DNA from: Hydrogenophaga borbori
Lineage (GTDB): Bacteria > Pseudomonadota > Gammaproteobacteria > Burkholderiales > Burkholderiaceae_C
Reading direction: 5' to 3'
DNA length: 64,000 bases
Assembly: GCF_003417535.1 (NCBI RefSeq)
Contig: NZ_QVLS01000011.1
Location: 1 to 64,000 of the forward strand
Numbering within the stretch: position 1 is the stretch's first letter; every line of letters starts with the position of its first letter. Shown here in pieces: positions 8,960 through 17,544 of this stretch. A model generated the notes under the pieces. The model had not been told where the DNA came from, ran no database searches, and worked only from the letters and a program-made list of their open reading frames with translations. The translations under genes were made by a program, and so were the position numbers.

Positions 8960-9754
8960 ATGAGCGAGCCTGTCGTTCTGCTCGACCACCCCGCGCCGCG
9001 GGTGGCGCGCCTGCGCATCAACCGCCCGGCGCAGCGCAACGCCATCGACGAGGCCGTGCGGCAAGGCTTCATCGATCGGCTCGACGCCCTGGTCCGGGAC
9101 GCGTCGGTGCGGGCCCTGGTCATCGGCGGCGTGCAAGGCGTGTTCTCCGCCGGCGGCGACGTGCCCAGCATGCTGGGCCTGAGCGAGGCGCAGGCGCGCG
9201 CTCGCCTGGGCCATGTGCAGCAGGTCTGCCAGCGCGTGGCCGATCTGCGCCTGCCCGTGGTGGCCGCCATGGAGGGCGTGACCGCGGGCGCGGCCGTCGG
9301 CCTGTCGCTGCTGGCCGACCGCATCGTGATCGGGCGCGAGGCGCGCGTGCTCTTTCCTTTCCTCAAGATCGGCCTGGTGCCCGACTGGGGCCAGCTGCTC
9401 ACCCTGCCGCGCCGCGTGGGCCTGCCGGTGGCGCGCCGCCTGCTCTGCGGCGGTGAGCCCGTGCGTGGCGAAGAGGCGCTGCGCCTGGGCCTGGCCGACG
9501 AGCTGTGCGAGGACGCGCAGGTGATGGACCGCGCCGTGGCCCTGGCCGGCGAGCTGGCCCTGCTGCCCGCCGAGCCCTTCGCCCGCATGAAGCAGCGCCT
9601 GCAGCACCCCAGCGCCACGCTGGCCGAGGAGCTGCAGCGTGACCAGGACGACCAGGCCGCCTGCCTGCTGGGCGCCGACTTCCGCGAAGGCTTCTCGGCC
9701 TTTCGCGAGAAACGCGCCCCCGATTTCATTCACCGCCCCGGAGACCGCGCATGA
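8960..9754 (+). CDS. Enoyl-CoA hydratase/isomerase family protein (Asp variant)
   Basis: A 264-residue crotonase-fold protein. The two oxyanion loops are GVFSAGGDVPSM and GVTAGAAVGLSL. The first catalytic Glu position is hydrophobic (AAVG) and the second is Asp in LVPDWGQ, the arrangement of Delta3-Delta2 enoyl-CoA isomerases such as PaaG. The start at 8960 lies 5 bp after the thiolase stop; the longer open frame lies inside the thiolase gene. The next gene is a canonical hydratase, so the pair may act as isomerase plus hydratase. Confidence 0.87.
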   Translation: MSEPVVLLDHPAPRVARLRINRPAQRNAIDEAVRQGFIDRLDALVRDASVRALVIGGVQGVFSAGGDVPSMLGLSEAQARARLGHVQQVCQRVADLRLPVVAAMEGVTAGAAVGLSLLADRIVIGREARVLFPFLKIGLVPDWGQLLTLPRRVGLPVARRLLCGGEPVRGEEALRLGLADELCEDAQVMDRAVALAGELALLPAEPFARMKQRLQHPSATLAEELQRDQDDQAACLLGADFREGFSAFREKRAPDFIHRPGDRA

Positions 9755-10533
9755 GCGAAGCCCCCCAGGAGCCGGTGCGCCTGTCGCGTGAAGGTGCGGT
9801 GGGCGTGCTCACGCTCAACCGCCCCGACAAGCGCAACGCGCTCGACCTCGGCATGCGCGCGGCCATCGCCGCCGCCGTGCGCGCTCTCGAGGCCGACGCC
9901 GCCATCCGGGCCATCGTCATCACCGGCGGCGACAGCGTGTTCGCCGCCGGCGCCGATCTGAACCTGCTGGTCGACAAGGGCGCGCAGGACGTGGCCGCCA
10001 TCGACCTCGGCCAGTACTGGGCGCCGCTGGCGAACGCGCGCAAGCCCGTGGTCGCGGCGGTCAGCGGCTTCGCGCTCGGCGCGGGCTGCGAACTCGCGCT
10101 GATGTGCGACTTCATCGTGGCCGACGCCAGCGCCCGCCTGGGCCAGCCCGAACTGGCCGTGGGCATCATGCCCGGCGCCGGCGGCACGCAGCGCCTGGTG
10201 CGCAGTGTGGGCAAGCAGGTCGCCAGCCTCATGCTCATGACGGCCGAGCCGCTGACGGGCGAGCGCGCCTTCCAGCTCGGGCTGGTGGCCGAACTCGCGC
10301 CCGAGGGCCAGTCGCTGGCGCGCGCGCTGGAGCTCGCGCGCAAGGCGGCCCGTATGCCACCCAAGGCCATCGAAGCCACCAAGCGCGTGCTGCGCCAGGG
10401 CGCCGACCTGCCACTGGACGCCGCGCTGGCGCTGGAGAACCGAGAGTTCCTGCTGCTCTTTGACACCGATGACAAGACCGAGGGCATGCGCGCCTTCCTC
10501 GACAAGCGCAAGCCGCAGTTCAACGGCCGCTGA
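9751..10533 (+). CDS. Enoyl-CoA hydratase (canonical, PaaF/EchA-like)
   Basis: A 260-residue crotonase with both catalytic glutamates at the correct 20-residue spacing: Glu114 in LGAGCELAL and Glu134 in GQPELAVGIMPGAGG. It should hydrate a 2-enoyl-CoA to the 3-hydroxyacyl-CoA for the dehydrogenase encoded next. The ATG overlaps the previous stop by 4 bp. Of the four crotonase-family genes in this island it is the only one with a full hydratase active site. Confidence 0.93.
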   Translation: MSEAPQEPVRLSREGAVGVLTLNRPDKRNALDLGMRAAIAAAVRALEADAAIRAIVITGGDSVFAAGADLNLLVDKGAQDVAAIDLGQYWAPLANARKPVVAAVSGFALGAGCELALMCDFIVADASARLGQPELAVGIMPGAGGTQRLVRSVGKQVASLMLMTAEPLTGERAFQLGLVAELAPEGQSLARALELARKAARMPPKAIEATKRVLRQGADLPLDAALALENREFLLLFDTDDKTEGMRAFLDKRKPQFNGR

Positions 10534-10558
10534 ACGCGGCGCACCTGTTCCATTCCCC

Positions 10559-12076
10559 ATGGCGACTGTTCCCCCCACCACCATTGGCGTCGTCGGCGCC
10601 GGCACCATGGGCCGCGGCATCGTGCAGCTCTTCGTGCAGGCCGGCCACACCGTGTATTGCCACGACGCGCAGCCCGGCGCGGCGACGAAGGCCATCGAGC
10701 ATGTCGACGGCATGCTCGCGCGCGCGGTGGAGAAGGGGCGCATGGCGGCCGCCGACCATGAACGGGCGAGGCACCGCCTGAAGGCCTGCTCCCGCCTGGC
10801 CGATCTCGCGGACTGCGAGCTGGTGATCGAGGCCATCGTGGAGGACCTGGCGGTCAAGCGCGCGCTGTTTCGCGAGCTCGAGGGCCTGCTCGGCGAACAG
10901 GCCATGCTGGCGAGCAACACCTCGTCGCTCACCGTGGCCGAGATCGCGTCCGCCTGCCAGCGGCCCGAGCGCGTGGCGGGCCTGCACTTCTTCAACCCCG
11001 TGCCGCTGATGAAGGTGGCCGAGGTGATCGCCGCCGTGCGCACCGCGCCGGCCGTGGTGCGGCGCCTGAGCGAACTCACCGAAGGCGCGGGCCACCGCGC
11101 GGTGGTCGCGGCCGACCAGCCGGGCTTCCTCATCAACCACGCCGGGCGTGGCCTCTACACCGAAGGCCTTCGCATCGTCGAGGAGCGGGTGGCCACGCCG
11201 GCCGAGGTGGACGACGTGCTGCGCGAGGCCCTGGGCTTTCGCATGGGGCCCTTCGAACTGCTGGACCTCACCGGCCTGGACGTGTCCTCGCGCGTGATGG
11301 CCTCGATCTACGAGCAGTTCCAGCAGGAGCCGCGCTTTCGGCCGTCCTCCCTGGTGCCGCCACGCGTGGCCGCGGGCCTGTTCGGCCGCAAGAGCGGCGA
11401 GGGCTGGTACCGCTACGTGGACGGCCAGCCGCAGCGCCCGCCGGCCCGGCCGCTGCCCCCCTTGCCCGAGGCGCTGGCGGTGTGGGTGGACCCGGCCGCG
11501 AGCGGCGCCGACGGCCTGCGGGGTCTCGTGGTGGCGGCCGGCGCGCGCCTCGTCGACGGTCCGGGCAACGCCGACCTGTGCCTCGTGATGCCCTGGGGCG
11601 AGGACGCCACCGGCGCGGCGCTGCGGCTCGGCCTGGACGCCACCCGCTGCGCCGCCGTGGACCCGCTGCCGCCGCTGGCGCTGCGCCGCACGCTGATGTT
11701 GACGGCGGTGACCTCGCCGGCCGCGCGCGACGCGGCCCACGCGCTGCTGGCGAAGGACGGCACGGCCGTGACCCTGATCAACGACAGCCCCGGCTTCATC
11801 GCGCAGCGCGTGATGGCCACCATCGTCAACATCGCGGCCAACATCGCGCAGCGCGGCATCGCCAGCGTGGCCGACCTGGAGGACGCGGTGCGTCTGGGCC
11901 TGGGCTACCCGCAGGGCCCGCTGGGCTGGGGCGACCGGCTCGGCGCGGCGCGCCTGCTGGAGGTGCTGCGCGCGCAACTGGCCGCCACCGGCGACCCGCG
12001 CTACCGCCCCAGCGCCTGGCTGCAGCGCCGCGTGGCCCTGGGCCTGCCGCTGACCACGCCGGAGGCCGAGCGATGA
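10559..12076 (+). CDS. 3-hydroxyacyl-CoA dehydrogenase, PaaH/PaaC type
   Basis: A 505-residue NAD-dependent 3-hydroxyacyl-CoA dehydrogenase. It has an N-terminal Rossmann domain (GVVGAGTMGRG), the SNTSSL segment, catalytic His in GLHFFNPVPLMKVAEV, a first C-terminal HCDH domain, and after a proline-rich linker at about residue 290 a second HCDH domain (INDSPGFIAQRV to GYPQGPLGW). This double-tail layout is that of phenylacetate-pathway PaaH rather than stand-alone FadB-like enzymes. ATG 10559 is chosen because the Rossmann strand begins seven residues later; a longer frame overlaps the previous gene. It should oxidise the product of the preceding hydratase for the thiolase. Confidence 0.92.
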   Translation: MATVPPTTIGVVGAGTMGRGIVQLFVQAGHTVYCHDAQPGAATKAIEHVDGMLARAVEKGRMAAADHERARHRLKACSRLADLADCELVIEAIVEDLAVKRALFRELEGLLGEQAMLASNTSSLTVAEIASACQRPERVAGLHFFNPVPLMKVAEVIAAVRTAPAVVRRLSELTEGAGHRAVVAADQPGFLINHAGRGLYTEGLRIVEERVATPAEVDDVLREALGFRMGPFELLDLTGLDVSSRVMASIYEQFQQEPRFRPSSLVPPRVAAGLFGRKSGEGWYRYVDGQPQRPPARPLPPLPEALAVWVDPAASGADGLRGLVVAAGARLVDGPGNADLCLVMPWGEDATGAALRLGLDATRCAAVDPLPPLALRRTLMLTAVTSPAARDAAHALLAKDGTAVTLINDSPGFIAQRVMATIVNIAANIAQRGIASVADLEDAVRLGLGYPQGPLGWGDRLGAARLLEVLRAQLAATGDPRYRPSAWLQRRVALGLPLTTPEAER

Positions 12077-12927
12077 GCGGGGTCGACCTCGAGCACCTGC
12101 GCCAATGGGTGGGCCGCAGCGAGACCCGCGAGCAGCACCTGGACCCCTTCCCGGCGCAGGCGCTGGCGGGCCTGCTGGACCGAAGCGACAGGCCGCAAGA
12201 AGGCGATGCCCTGCCGCTGCCCTGGCACTGGCTTTACTTCCTCGACGCGCCCAGCCGCGAGGGCACGGGCGTGGACGGCCACCCCCGCCGCGGCGGCTTC
12301 CTGCCGCCCGTGCCGCTGCCGCGCCGCATGTGGGCGGCGGGTGAGCTCACGCTGCACGAGCCGCTGCGCCTGGGCCGGGTGGCACGCAAGACGTCCACCG
12401 TGCGCAGCGTGGACCTCAAGCAGGGCAAGGCCGGTGCCTTGGTGTTTGTCACGGTGGCGCACGAACTGGAACAGGACGGCCAGCCCCGCCTCAGCGAGCG
12501 GCAGCACATCGTCTACCGCGAAGCGCCCACCGCGCCCGCGCCGCTGCCGCCCGGCGAGGCCGCGCCCGCCGACGCGGACTGGCGGCGCGACCTCGTGCCC
12601 GACCCCGTGATGCTGTTCCGCTTCTCCGCGCTGACCTACAACGGCCACCGCATCCACTACGACCGCGACTACGCGACGCGCGAAGAGTTCTACCCCGCGC
12701 TGGTGGTGCACGGTCCGCTGCTGGCCACGCTGCTGCTCGACCTGGCCGCACGCGAGCGGCCCGGCGCGGTGCCCACGCACTTCGGCTTTCGTGCCCAGCG
12801 CCCCGCCTTCGACACCGGCGCGCTGCGCCTCAACGGCCGCCTCAACGCCGGGGCCGACGGCGCCGCGCTCTGGACCAGCGACCCCCAGGGCTTCGTCGGC
12901 ATGAGCGCCACGCTGCGCTGGCGCTGA
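12073..12927 (+). CDS. Mesaconyl-C4-CoA (3-methylfumaryl-CoA) hydratase-like, HTD2 family
   Basis: A 284-residue double hot-dog hydratase. The C-terminal half carries RFSALTYNGHRIHYDRDYA followed by LVVHGPL, the hallmark of the HTD2/Meh group, with the Asp and His expected for the hydratase site. The N-terminal half is a degenerate hot dog (WHWLYFLD, GGFLPPVPLPRRMWA). In Chloroflexus the Meh enzyme converts mesaconyl-C4-CoA to (S)-citramalyl-CoA. The presence of Mct-like, Mcd-like and CitE-like genes in the same divergent operon pair supports that role here. The ATG overlaps the dehydrogenase stop by 4 bp. Confidence 0.82.
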   Translation: MSGVDLEHLRQWVGRSETREQHLDPFPAQALAGLLDRSDRPQEGDALPLPWHWLYFLDAPSREGTGVDGHPRRGGFLPPVPLPRRMWAAGELTLHEPLRLGRVARKTSTVRSVDLKQGKAGALVFVTVAHELEQDGQPRLSERQHIVYREAPTAPAPLPPGEAAPADADWRRDLVPDPVMLFRFSALTYNGHRIHYDRDYATREEFYPALVVHGPLLATLLLDLAARERPGAVPTHFGFRAQRPAFDTGALRLNGRLNAGADGAALWTSDPQGFVGMSATLRWR

Positions 12928-12963
12928 GCGGCCCGCACACGAACTTCCACAGGAGACCAACAG

Positions 12964-14280
12964 ATGACCCATCCCCCCTACGACGTGGTCGTGATCGGCG
13001 CCGGCGCCGGCGGCATGAGCGCGGCCGCCCACCTGGTGGCCGCCGGCCGCAAGGTGCTGATCGTGGAGTCGCAGGACCGCCTCGGCGGCCGCGCCTCCAG
13101 CGAGGAGATCGACGGCTTCATCGTCAACCGCGGCGCCATCGCCATCGAGCGCGGCAGCGGCTTCGAGCAGACCTTCGAGCTGCTGGGCGTGCCGCTGGAC
13201 GTGCGCGAACCCCAGCCCGCGACCGTGTTTCGCATCGACGGCAAGATCATCGACCCGAGCAAGGGCGGCGGCTGGAACCTCATCCTTGGCGGCCTCACCA
13301 AGGCCGCGGCCAAGATCGGCGCGAGCTTCGGCGACGTGCGCAAGGGCAATGCCGAGCTGCCCGAGGAAGCCCTCAGCACCGAGGACTGGCTCAAGAAGTT
13401 CACCAAGAACGCCACGGTGCACCGGCTGTTTCGCAACTTCTGCGCGGCGATCTGGGCCGCCAACGCCGACGAATTGCCGGCGCGCGCCTTTCTGACCTAC
13501 TTCGCCTTCAAGGGCGCCTTCAAGCGCTTCGGCTTCTGCCCACGCGGCACCATCGGTCTGTGGAACGACCTGGGCGCCGGCATCCGCGCCAAGGGCGGCG
13601 AGATCTGGCTCGACGCGCCGGTCCGCAAGATCCACGTCAGCGACGGCCGCGCCACGGGCGTGGACGTGGAGCGCAACGGGGTGACGAAACGCATCGACGC
13701 GCGGGTGGTCATCAGCAACGTCGGCCCGGCCGCCACCATCGCGCTGGCCGGCGAGGCGGCGCTGGGCGAGGCCTACGTGGCCAAGGCCCGGCGCGTGCTG
13801 CGCCCGGCCGCGAACATCGTGGTCAACTTCGCGACCCGGCAGCGCCTGATCGACCAACCCGGCCTCATCACCTTCGCCAACACCGAGCGGCTGTGCAACA
13901 TGGGCGAGCTCACGGCGATGTGCCCCGAGATGGCGCCGCCGGGCTGGCACCTGTACGTGGCCTACGTGGTGCCCAAGCCGGCCCTGGGCGACTTCGACGA
14001 GAAGGCCGAGACCGAGCTGGGCCTGCAGGACCTGCGCAACGAGTTCCCCGGCTTTGCCGACGCCAAGATCCTCTCGATCCGCGTGATGCGCGGCGAGTGG
14101 CCGGCCCAGCGCTCCTGCGCCGGCTTCGACCTGCCGCAGGAGACGCCGCTGCCCAACCTCTGGAACGTGGGCGATGCCGTCAAGGACTACGGCGGTGGCG
14201 GCACGCAGGCCTGCGTGGACACCGGCCGCGAGGCGGCGCACAAGGCGCTGGGCCTGCTCGGCGTGGGCCAGGCCGCATGA
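12964..14280 (+). CDS. FAD-dependent oxidoreductase, phytoene desaturase-like
   Basis: A 438-residue flavoprotein with an N-terminal FAD-binding motif (VVVIGAGAGGMSAAAHL), the GGRASS motif after the second strand, and the C-terminal NLWNVGDAVKDYGGGGTQA segment typical of phytoene-desaturase/carotenoid-isomerase-like proteins. No other carotenoid gene is present, so a carotenoid role is unlikely. In this operon it may dehydrogenate or isomerise a ring intermediate. GGAGA lies 8 nt before the ATG. The fold is confident; the reaction is unknown. Confidence 0.85.
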   Translation: MTHPPYDVVVIGAGAGGMSAAAHLVAAGRKVLIVESQDRLGGRASSEEIDGFIVNRGAIAIERGSGFEQTFELLGVPLDVREPQPATVFRIDGKIIDPSKGGGWNLILGGLTKAAAKIGASFGDVRKGNAELPEEALSTEDWLKKFTKNATVHRLFRNFCAAIWAANADELPARAFLTYFAFKGAFKRFGFCPRGTIGLWNDLGAGIRAKGGEIWLDAPVRKIHVSDGRATGVDVERNGVTKRIDARVVISNVGPAATIALAGEAALGEAYVAKARRVLRPAANIVVNFATRQRLIDQPGLITFANTERLCNMGELTAMCPEMAPPGWHLYVAYVVPKPALGDFDEKAETELGLQDLRNEFPGFADAKILSIRVMRGEWPAQRSCAGFDLPQETPLPNLWNVGDAVKDYGGGGTQACVDTGREAAHKALGLLGVGQAA

Positions 14281-15971
14281 TGCGCGACATGAACAACGCC
14301 CTGCAACGGCCACTCGCCGACGCCTCGTCCGTGCTGGCGCGGCTGCGCTCGCTCTTCGACGCGGGTGTCCAGGTGCTGGCGCGCCATTGCCTGGAGAACG
14401 GCCGCCTGAGTGCGCGGCGCCTGGACGAGGTGCAGGTGGCCAGCTTCGAGATGGCCTGGGCCGGTGCCGAGCTGCTGGCCGCCGAGACCGCCATCGCCGC
14501 GCTCACCCCCGCCAGCGACCCGCTGGACGCGCAGCTCGCGCTGGTGTTCACGGTGGACGCGGTGGTCTCGCTGCTCGACCGCCTGGACGCGATGCTCGCC
14601 GAGACCGGCGAAGACCCGGCGGCGGTGGACGCGCTGCGCGCGGCGCCCGAGTGGCGTGCGCTGCGCCGCGCCGCGGGCGGCGCCGAGGCCTTGCAGGCCG
14701 CGGGCCGGGGCGTGATCGAGGCCCAGGGACTGGTCGGCGACATCGCCCTCGACGAGGCCCACGCGCTCGCGCAGGACGCCTTTCGCCGCTTCGCCGCCGA
14801 GGTGGTGGCCCCACAGGCCGAGGCCATCCACCGGCACGACCTCACCGTGCCCGAGTCGCTGCTGCAGCCCATGCGCGAGATGGGTGTGTTCGGCCTGGCC
14901 ATTCCCGAGCGCTTCGGCGGCAGCGCACCCGACGACCGCGAGGACACCCTGCTCATGGTGGTGGTGACCGAGGCCTTGTCCGAAGGCTCGCTGGCGGCCG
15001 CGGGCAGCCTGATCACGCGGCCCGAGATCCTCACGCGCGCGCTGATCGCGGGCGGCACCGACGGGCAGAAGGCGCACTGGTTGCCGCGGCTCGCGGCCGG
15101 CGAGCCGCTGTGTGCCATCGCCATGACCGAGCCCGACTGCGGCTCCGATCTGGCGGCCTGCCAGCTCAAGGGCACGCGCGTGGACGGCGGCTGGCTGCTC
15201 AACGGCGCCAAGACCTGGTGCACCTTTGCCGGCAAGGCCGGCGTGCTGATGGTGGTGGCGCGCACAGACCCCGACCGCTCGCTGGGCCACAAGGGCCTGT
15301 CGGTGCTGCTGGCCGACAAGCCCTCGGTGGACACGCACCAATTCGAGGTGAAACAGGACGGCGGCGGCACGCTCACGGGCCGCGCCATTCCCACCATCGG
15401 CTACCGCGGCATGCACTCCTTCGATCTGTCGTTCCAGGACTACTTCGTGCCCGACGCCCACGTGGTGGGCGGCGAGGCCGGCCTGGGCAAGGGCTTCTAT
15501 TACACGCTCGCGGGCATGGTGGGCGGGCGCATGCAGACCTCGGCGCGCGCCTGCGGCGTGATGCGCGCGGCCCTGCGCGCGGCCGTGCGCTACTCGCAGG
15601 ACCGCCAGGTCTTCGGCGCGCCGCTGGCCGACTTCGCGCTCACCCAGGCCAAGCTGGCCCGCATGGGCGCGCGGCTGGCGGCCTGCCGCCGCCTGGCCTA
15701 CACCGTGGCTGGCATCGTCGACGGCGGCCACGGCCGCATGGAAGCCAGCCTGGTCAAGCTGCTGGCCTGCCGCTCGGCCGAGCTGGTGACGCGCGAGGCC
15801 CTGCAGCTGCACGGCGGCATGGGCTACGCCGAAGAGACGCCGGTGAGCCGCTACTTCGTCGACGCGCGCGTGCTCTCCATCTTCGAGGGCGCCGAGGAGA
15901 CGCTGGCGCTCAAGGTGGTGGCGCGAAGCCTCATGGAGCGCGCGCTCGGCATCGCGCCGGCGGGGGCTTGA
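14277..15971 (+). CDS. Acyl-CoA dehydrogenase with N-terminal extension, probable methylsuccinyl-CoA dehydrogenase
   Basis: At 564 residues this is much longer than a normal ACAD (~380). A helical extension of about 150 residues, rich in Ala, Leu and Glu, precedes the standard domain (AMTEPDCGSD, the TWCTFAGKAG region, LHGGMGYAEETPVSRYF). The catalytic base is Glu537 in IFEGAEETLAL. The same size and N-terminal extension are known for (2S)-methylsuccinyl-CoA dehydrogenase of the ethylmalonyl-CoA pathway. The next gene is a 2-methylfumaryl-CoA isomerase, which uses the product. Two adjacent ATGs (14277, 14280) are possible; the first overlaps the upstream stop. Electrons would go to ETF. Confidence 0.82.
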   Translation: MMRDMNNALQRPLADASSVLARLRSLFDAGVQVLARHCLENGRLSARRLDEVQVASFEMAWAGAELLAAETAIAALTPASDPLDAQLALVFTVDAVVSLLDRLDAMLAETGEDPAAVDALRAAPEWRALRRAAGGAEALQAAGRGVIEAQGLVGDIALDEAHALAQDAFRRFAAEVVAPQAEAIHRHDLTVPESLLQPMREMGVFGLAIPERFGGSAPDDREDTLLMVVVTEALSEGSLAAAGSLITRPEILTRALIAGGTDGQKAHWLPRLAAGEPLCAIAMTEPDCGSDLAACQLKGTRVDGGWLLNGAKTWCTFAGKAGVLMVVARTDPDRSLGHKGLSVLLADKPSVDTHQFEVKQDGGGTLTGRAIPTIGYRGMHSFDLSFQDYFVPDAHVVGGEAGLGKGFYYTLAGMVGGRMQTSARACGVMRAALRAAVRYSQDRQVFGAPLADFALTQAKLARMGARLAACRRLAYTVAGIVDGGHGRMEASLVKLLACRSAELVTREALQLHGGMGYAEETPVSRYFVDARVLSIFEGAEETLALKVVARSLMERALGIAPAGA

Positions 15972-15972
15972 G

Positions 15973-17196
15973 ATGGCCCAGCCCAAGGGCATCCTGAGCG
16001 GCCTGCGCGTGGTAGAGGCCGCGGCCTTCGTGGCCGCGCCGCTGGGCGGCATGACGCTGGCGCAGATGGGCGCCGACGTGATCCGCATCGACGCCCTGGG
16101 CGGCGGGCTCGACTACCGCCGCTGGCCCGTGACCCGGGACAACACCAGCCTGTTCTGGTGCGGGCTCAACAAGTCCAAGCGCTCGGTGGCGCTGGACCTG
16201 GCCTCGCCCGAGGGCCGAGAGATCGCCATGGCCCTGGCCTGCGCGCCCGGCGAGGACGCGGGACTGTTCCTCACCAATTTCCCGCCACGCGGCTGGCTGG
16301 ACCACGAGGCCCTGAAGGCGAAGCGGGCGGACCTGATCCAGCTCACGCTGATGGGCGATCGCCACGGCGGCTCGGCCGTGGACTACACCGTCAACCCGCG
16401 CCTGGGCCTGCCCTACGTGACGGGTCCTGTGGACGGCGAAGGCGCCGTCAACCACGTGCTGCCGGCCTGGGACCTGATCACCGGCCAGATGGTGGCCGTG
16501 GGCCTGCTGGCCGCCGAACGCCACCGTCGCCGCACCGGCCAGGGGCAGCACGTGAAGCTGGCCCTCGAGGACGTGGGGCTGGCGGTGATGCAGCACCTGG
16601 GCTTCATCGCCGAGGCGCAACAGGGCCAGCCGCGCGAGCGCCATGGCAACGCGCTGTTCGGTGCCTTCGGCCGCGACTTCGTCACACAGGACGGCGAGCG
16701 CGTGATGGTGGTGGGCCTCACCCCCCGGCAGTGGCGCTCCCTCGTCGAGGCCATGGGGCTGGGCGCGGCGGTGGACGCGCTGGGCGCCCGGCTGGGGGTG
16801 GACCTCTCGCACGAGGGCGAGCGCTTCAAGGCGCGCGAGGCCTTGGCCGAACTGATCGGCCCCTGGATCGGTGCGCGGCCGTTCGCGCAGGTGGCGCAAG
16901 CCTTCGAGGGGCACGGCGTGTGCTGGAGCCGTTACCAGACCGTGGCCGAGCTCGTGCGCGACCCCGAATGCTCGCCGGCCAACCCGCTGTTTCAGCGGGT
17001 GGAACAACCGGGTGTGGGCGAGATGCTCGCCGCGGGCATTCCGCTGGACTTCGGCGCCGTGCCGCGACTGCCGGTGCAGGCCGCGCCGCGCCTGGGCGAG
17101 CACACCGAGGAGGTGCTCACGCAGGTGCTGGGCATCGATGCCGCGCAGTTCGGGCGTCTGCACGACCGGGGTGTCGTGCGCGCGGCCGGGTGCTGA
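15973..17196 (+). CDS. mct: Family III CoA-transferase, probable 2-methylfumaryl-CoA isomerase (Mct)
   Basis: A 407-residue family III (CaiB/Frc-like) protein with the catalytic Asp167 in LPAWDLITGQ. The N-terminal pattern (KGILSGLRVVE, FVAAPLGGMTLAQMGADVIRID) and the SAVDYTVN and TGP-NHVLPAWD blocks resemble 2-methylfumaryl-CoA isomerase, which moves CoA within mesaconate from C1 to C4. That is exactly the step between the Mcd-like enzyme one base upstream and the Meh-like hydratase at 12073. A general CoA-transferase activating a dicarboxylate is the alternative. It is the last gene of the 16-kb operon. Confidence 0.82.
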   Translation: MAQPKGILSGLRVVEAAAFVAAPLGGMTLAQMGADVIRIDALGGGLDYRRWPVTRDNTSLFWCGLNKSKRSVALDLASPEGREIAMALACAPGEDAGLFLTNFPPRGWLDHEALKAKRADLIQLTLMGDRHGGSAVDYTVNPRLGLPYVTGPVDGEGAVNHVLPAWDLITGQMVAVGLLAAERHRRRTGQGQHVKLALEDVGLAVMQHLGFIAEAQQGQPRERHGNALFGAFGRDFVTQDGERVMVVGLTPRQWRSLVEAMGLGAAVDALGARLGVDLSHEGERFKAREALAELIGPWIGARPFAQVAQAFEGHGVCWSRYQTVAELVRDPECSPANPLFQRVEQPGVGEMLAAGIPLDFGAVPRLPVQAAPRLGEHTEEVLTQVLGIDAAQFGRLHDRGVVRAAGC

Positions 17197-17401
17197 GAGG
17201 CCATGACCATGGCCGCTTCTGCGGGTTGGCGGGGTGAGGGTCCGGGGTGCCTTGCTGCGTGTGGACGGGCCGAGGCCCCGGCGTGCGCTGCGGCGGGGCG
17301 TCGGCCAGCGACGCAGCTGACACGCCAAGCACGCTGGCAGCCGAGAGGCCACAGGCGTTGGGCGCGGTCGCGGGCCTTGCGCGGGATGCCCTTGACGCCT
17401 T

Positions 17402-17416
17402 CTGTCTGACAGACAG
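17402..17416. repeat. 15-bp perfect palindrome CTGTCTG-A-CAGACAG
   Basis: Seven-base arms flank a single central A. It sits 40 bp upstream of operator site 2 and about 50 bp upstream of the TRAP -10. It is not followed by a T-run, so a second regulator site is more likely than a terminator. No other copy was noticed in the window. Confidence 0.5.
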
Positions 17417-17455
17417 GGGAAACCCCAAGTGATCACCACACACAAACCCTTCTCA

Positions 17456-17475
17456 TATACCGTCCCGTCGGACTA
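17456..17475. promoter_or_regulatory. Operator site 2 and TRAP promoter
   Basis: TATACCGTCCCGTCGGACTA: the right arm CGGACTA and the G-T at the end of the spacer match site 1; the left arm differs by two bases. TATTAT at 17474-17479 forms a -10 identical in placement to site 1, and TTCTCA at 17450-17455 could be a weak -35 with an 18-bp spacer. Confidence 0.7.
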
Positions 17476-17544
17476 TTATTGAGACCGTGCAGCGCAGGCT
17501 GTCCTGCGCCGTTTTCCGTCCCGCCAACACCTAGGAGACCCGCC

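Larger units (their letters stand above)
17197..17544. other. 348-bp intergenic region before the TRAP operon
   Basis: No convincing gene is seen. The first 200 bp keep the high-GC composition of the surroundings; short open frames there lack family-like sequence or a ribosome site. The second half holds a 15-bp palindrome (17402-17416), operator site 2 (17456-17475) and the TRAP promoter. It probably contains the end of the upstream transcript, but I see no hairpin followed by a U-run. Confidence 0.7.

Noticed and set aside
12964..14280. Carotenoid biosynthesis gene
   Set aside because: No phytoene synthase, GGPP synthase or other carotenoid gene nearby; spacing ties it to acyl-CoA enzymes.
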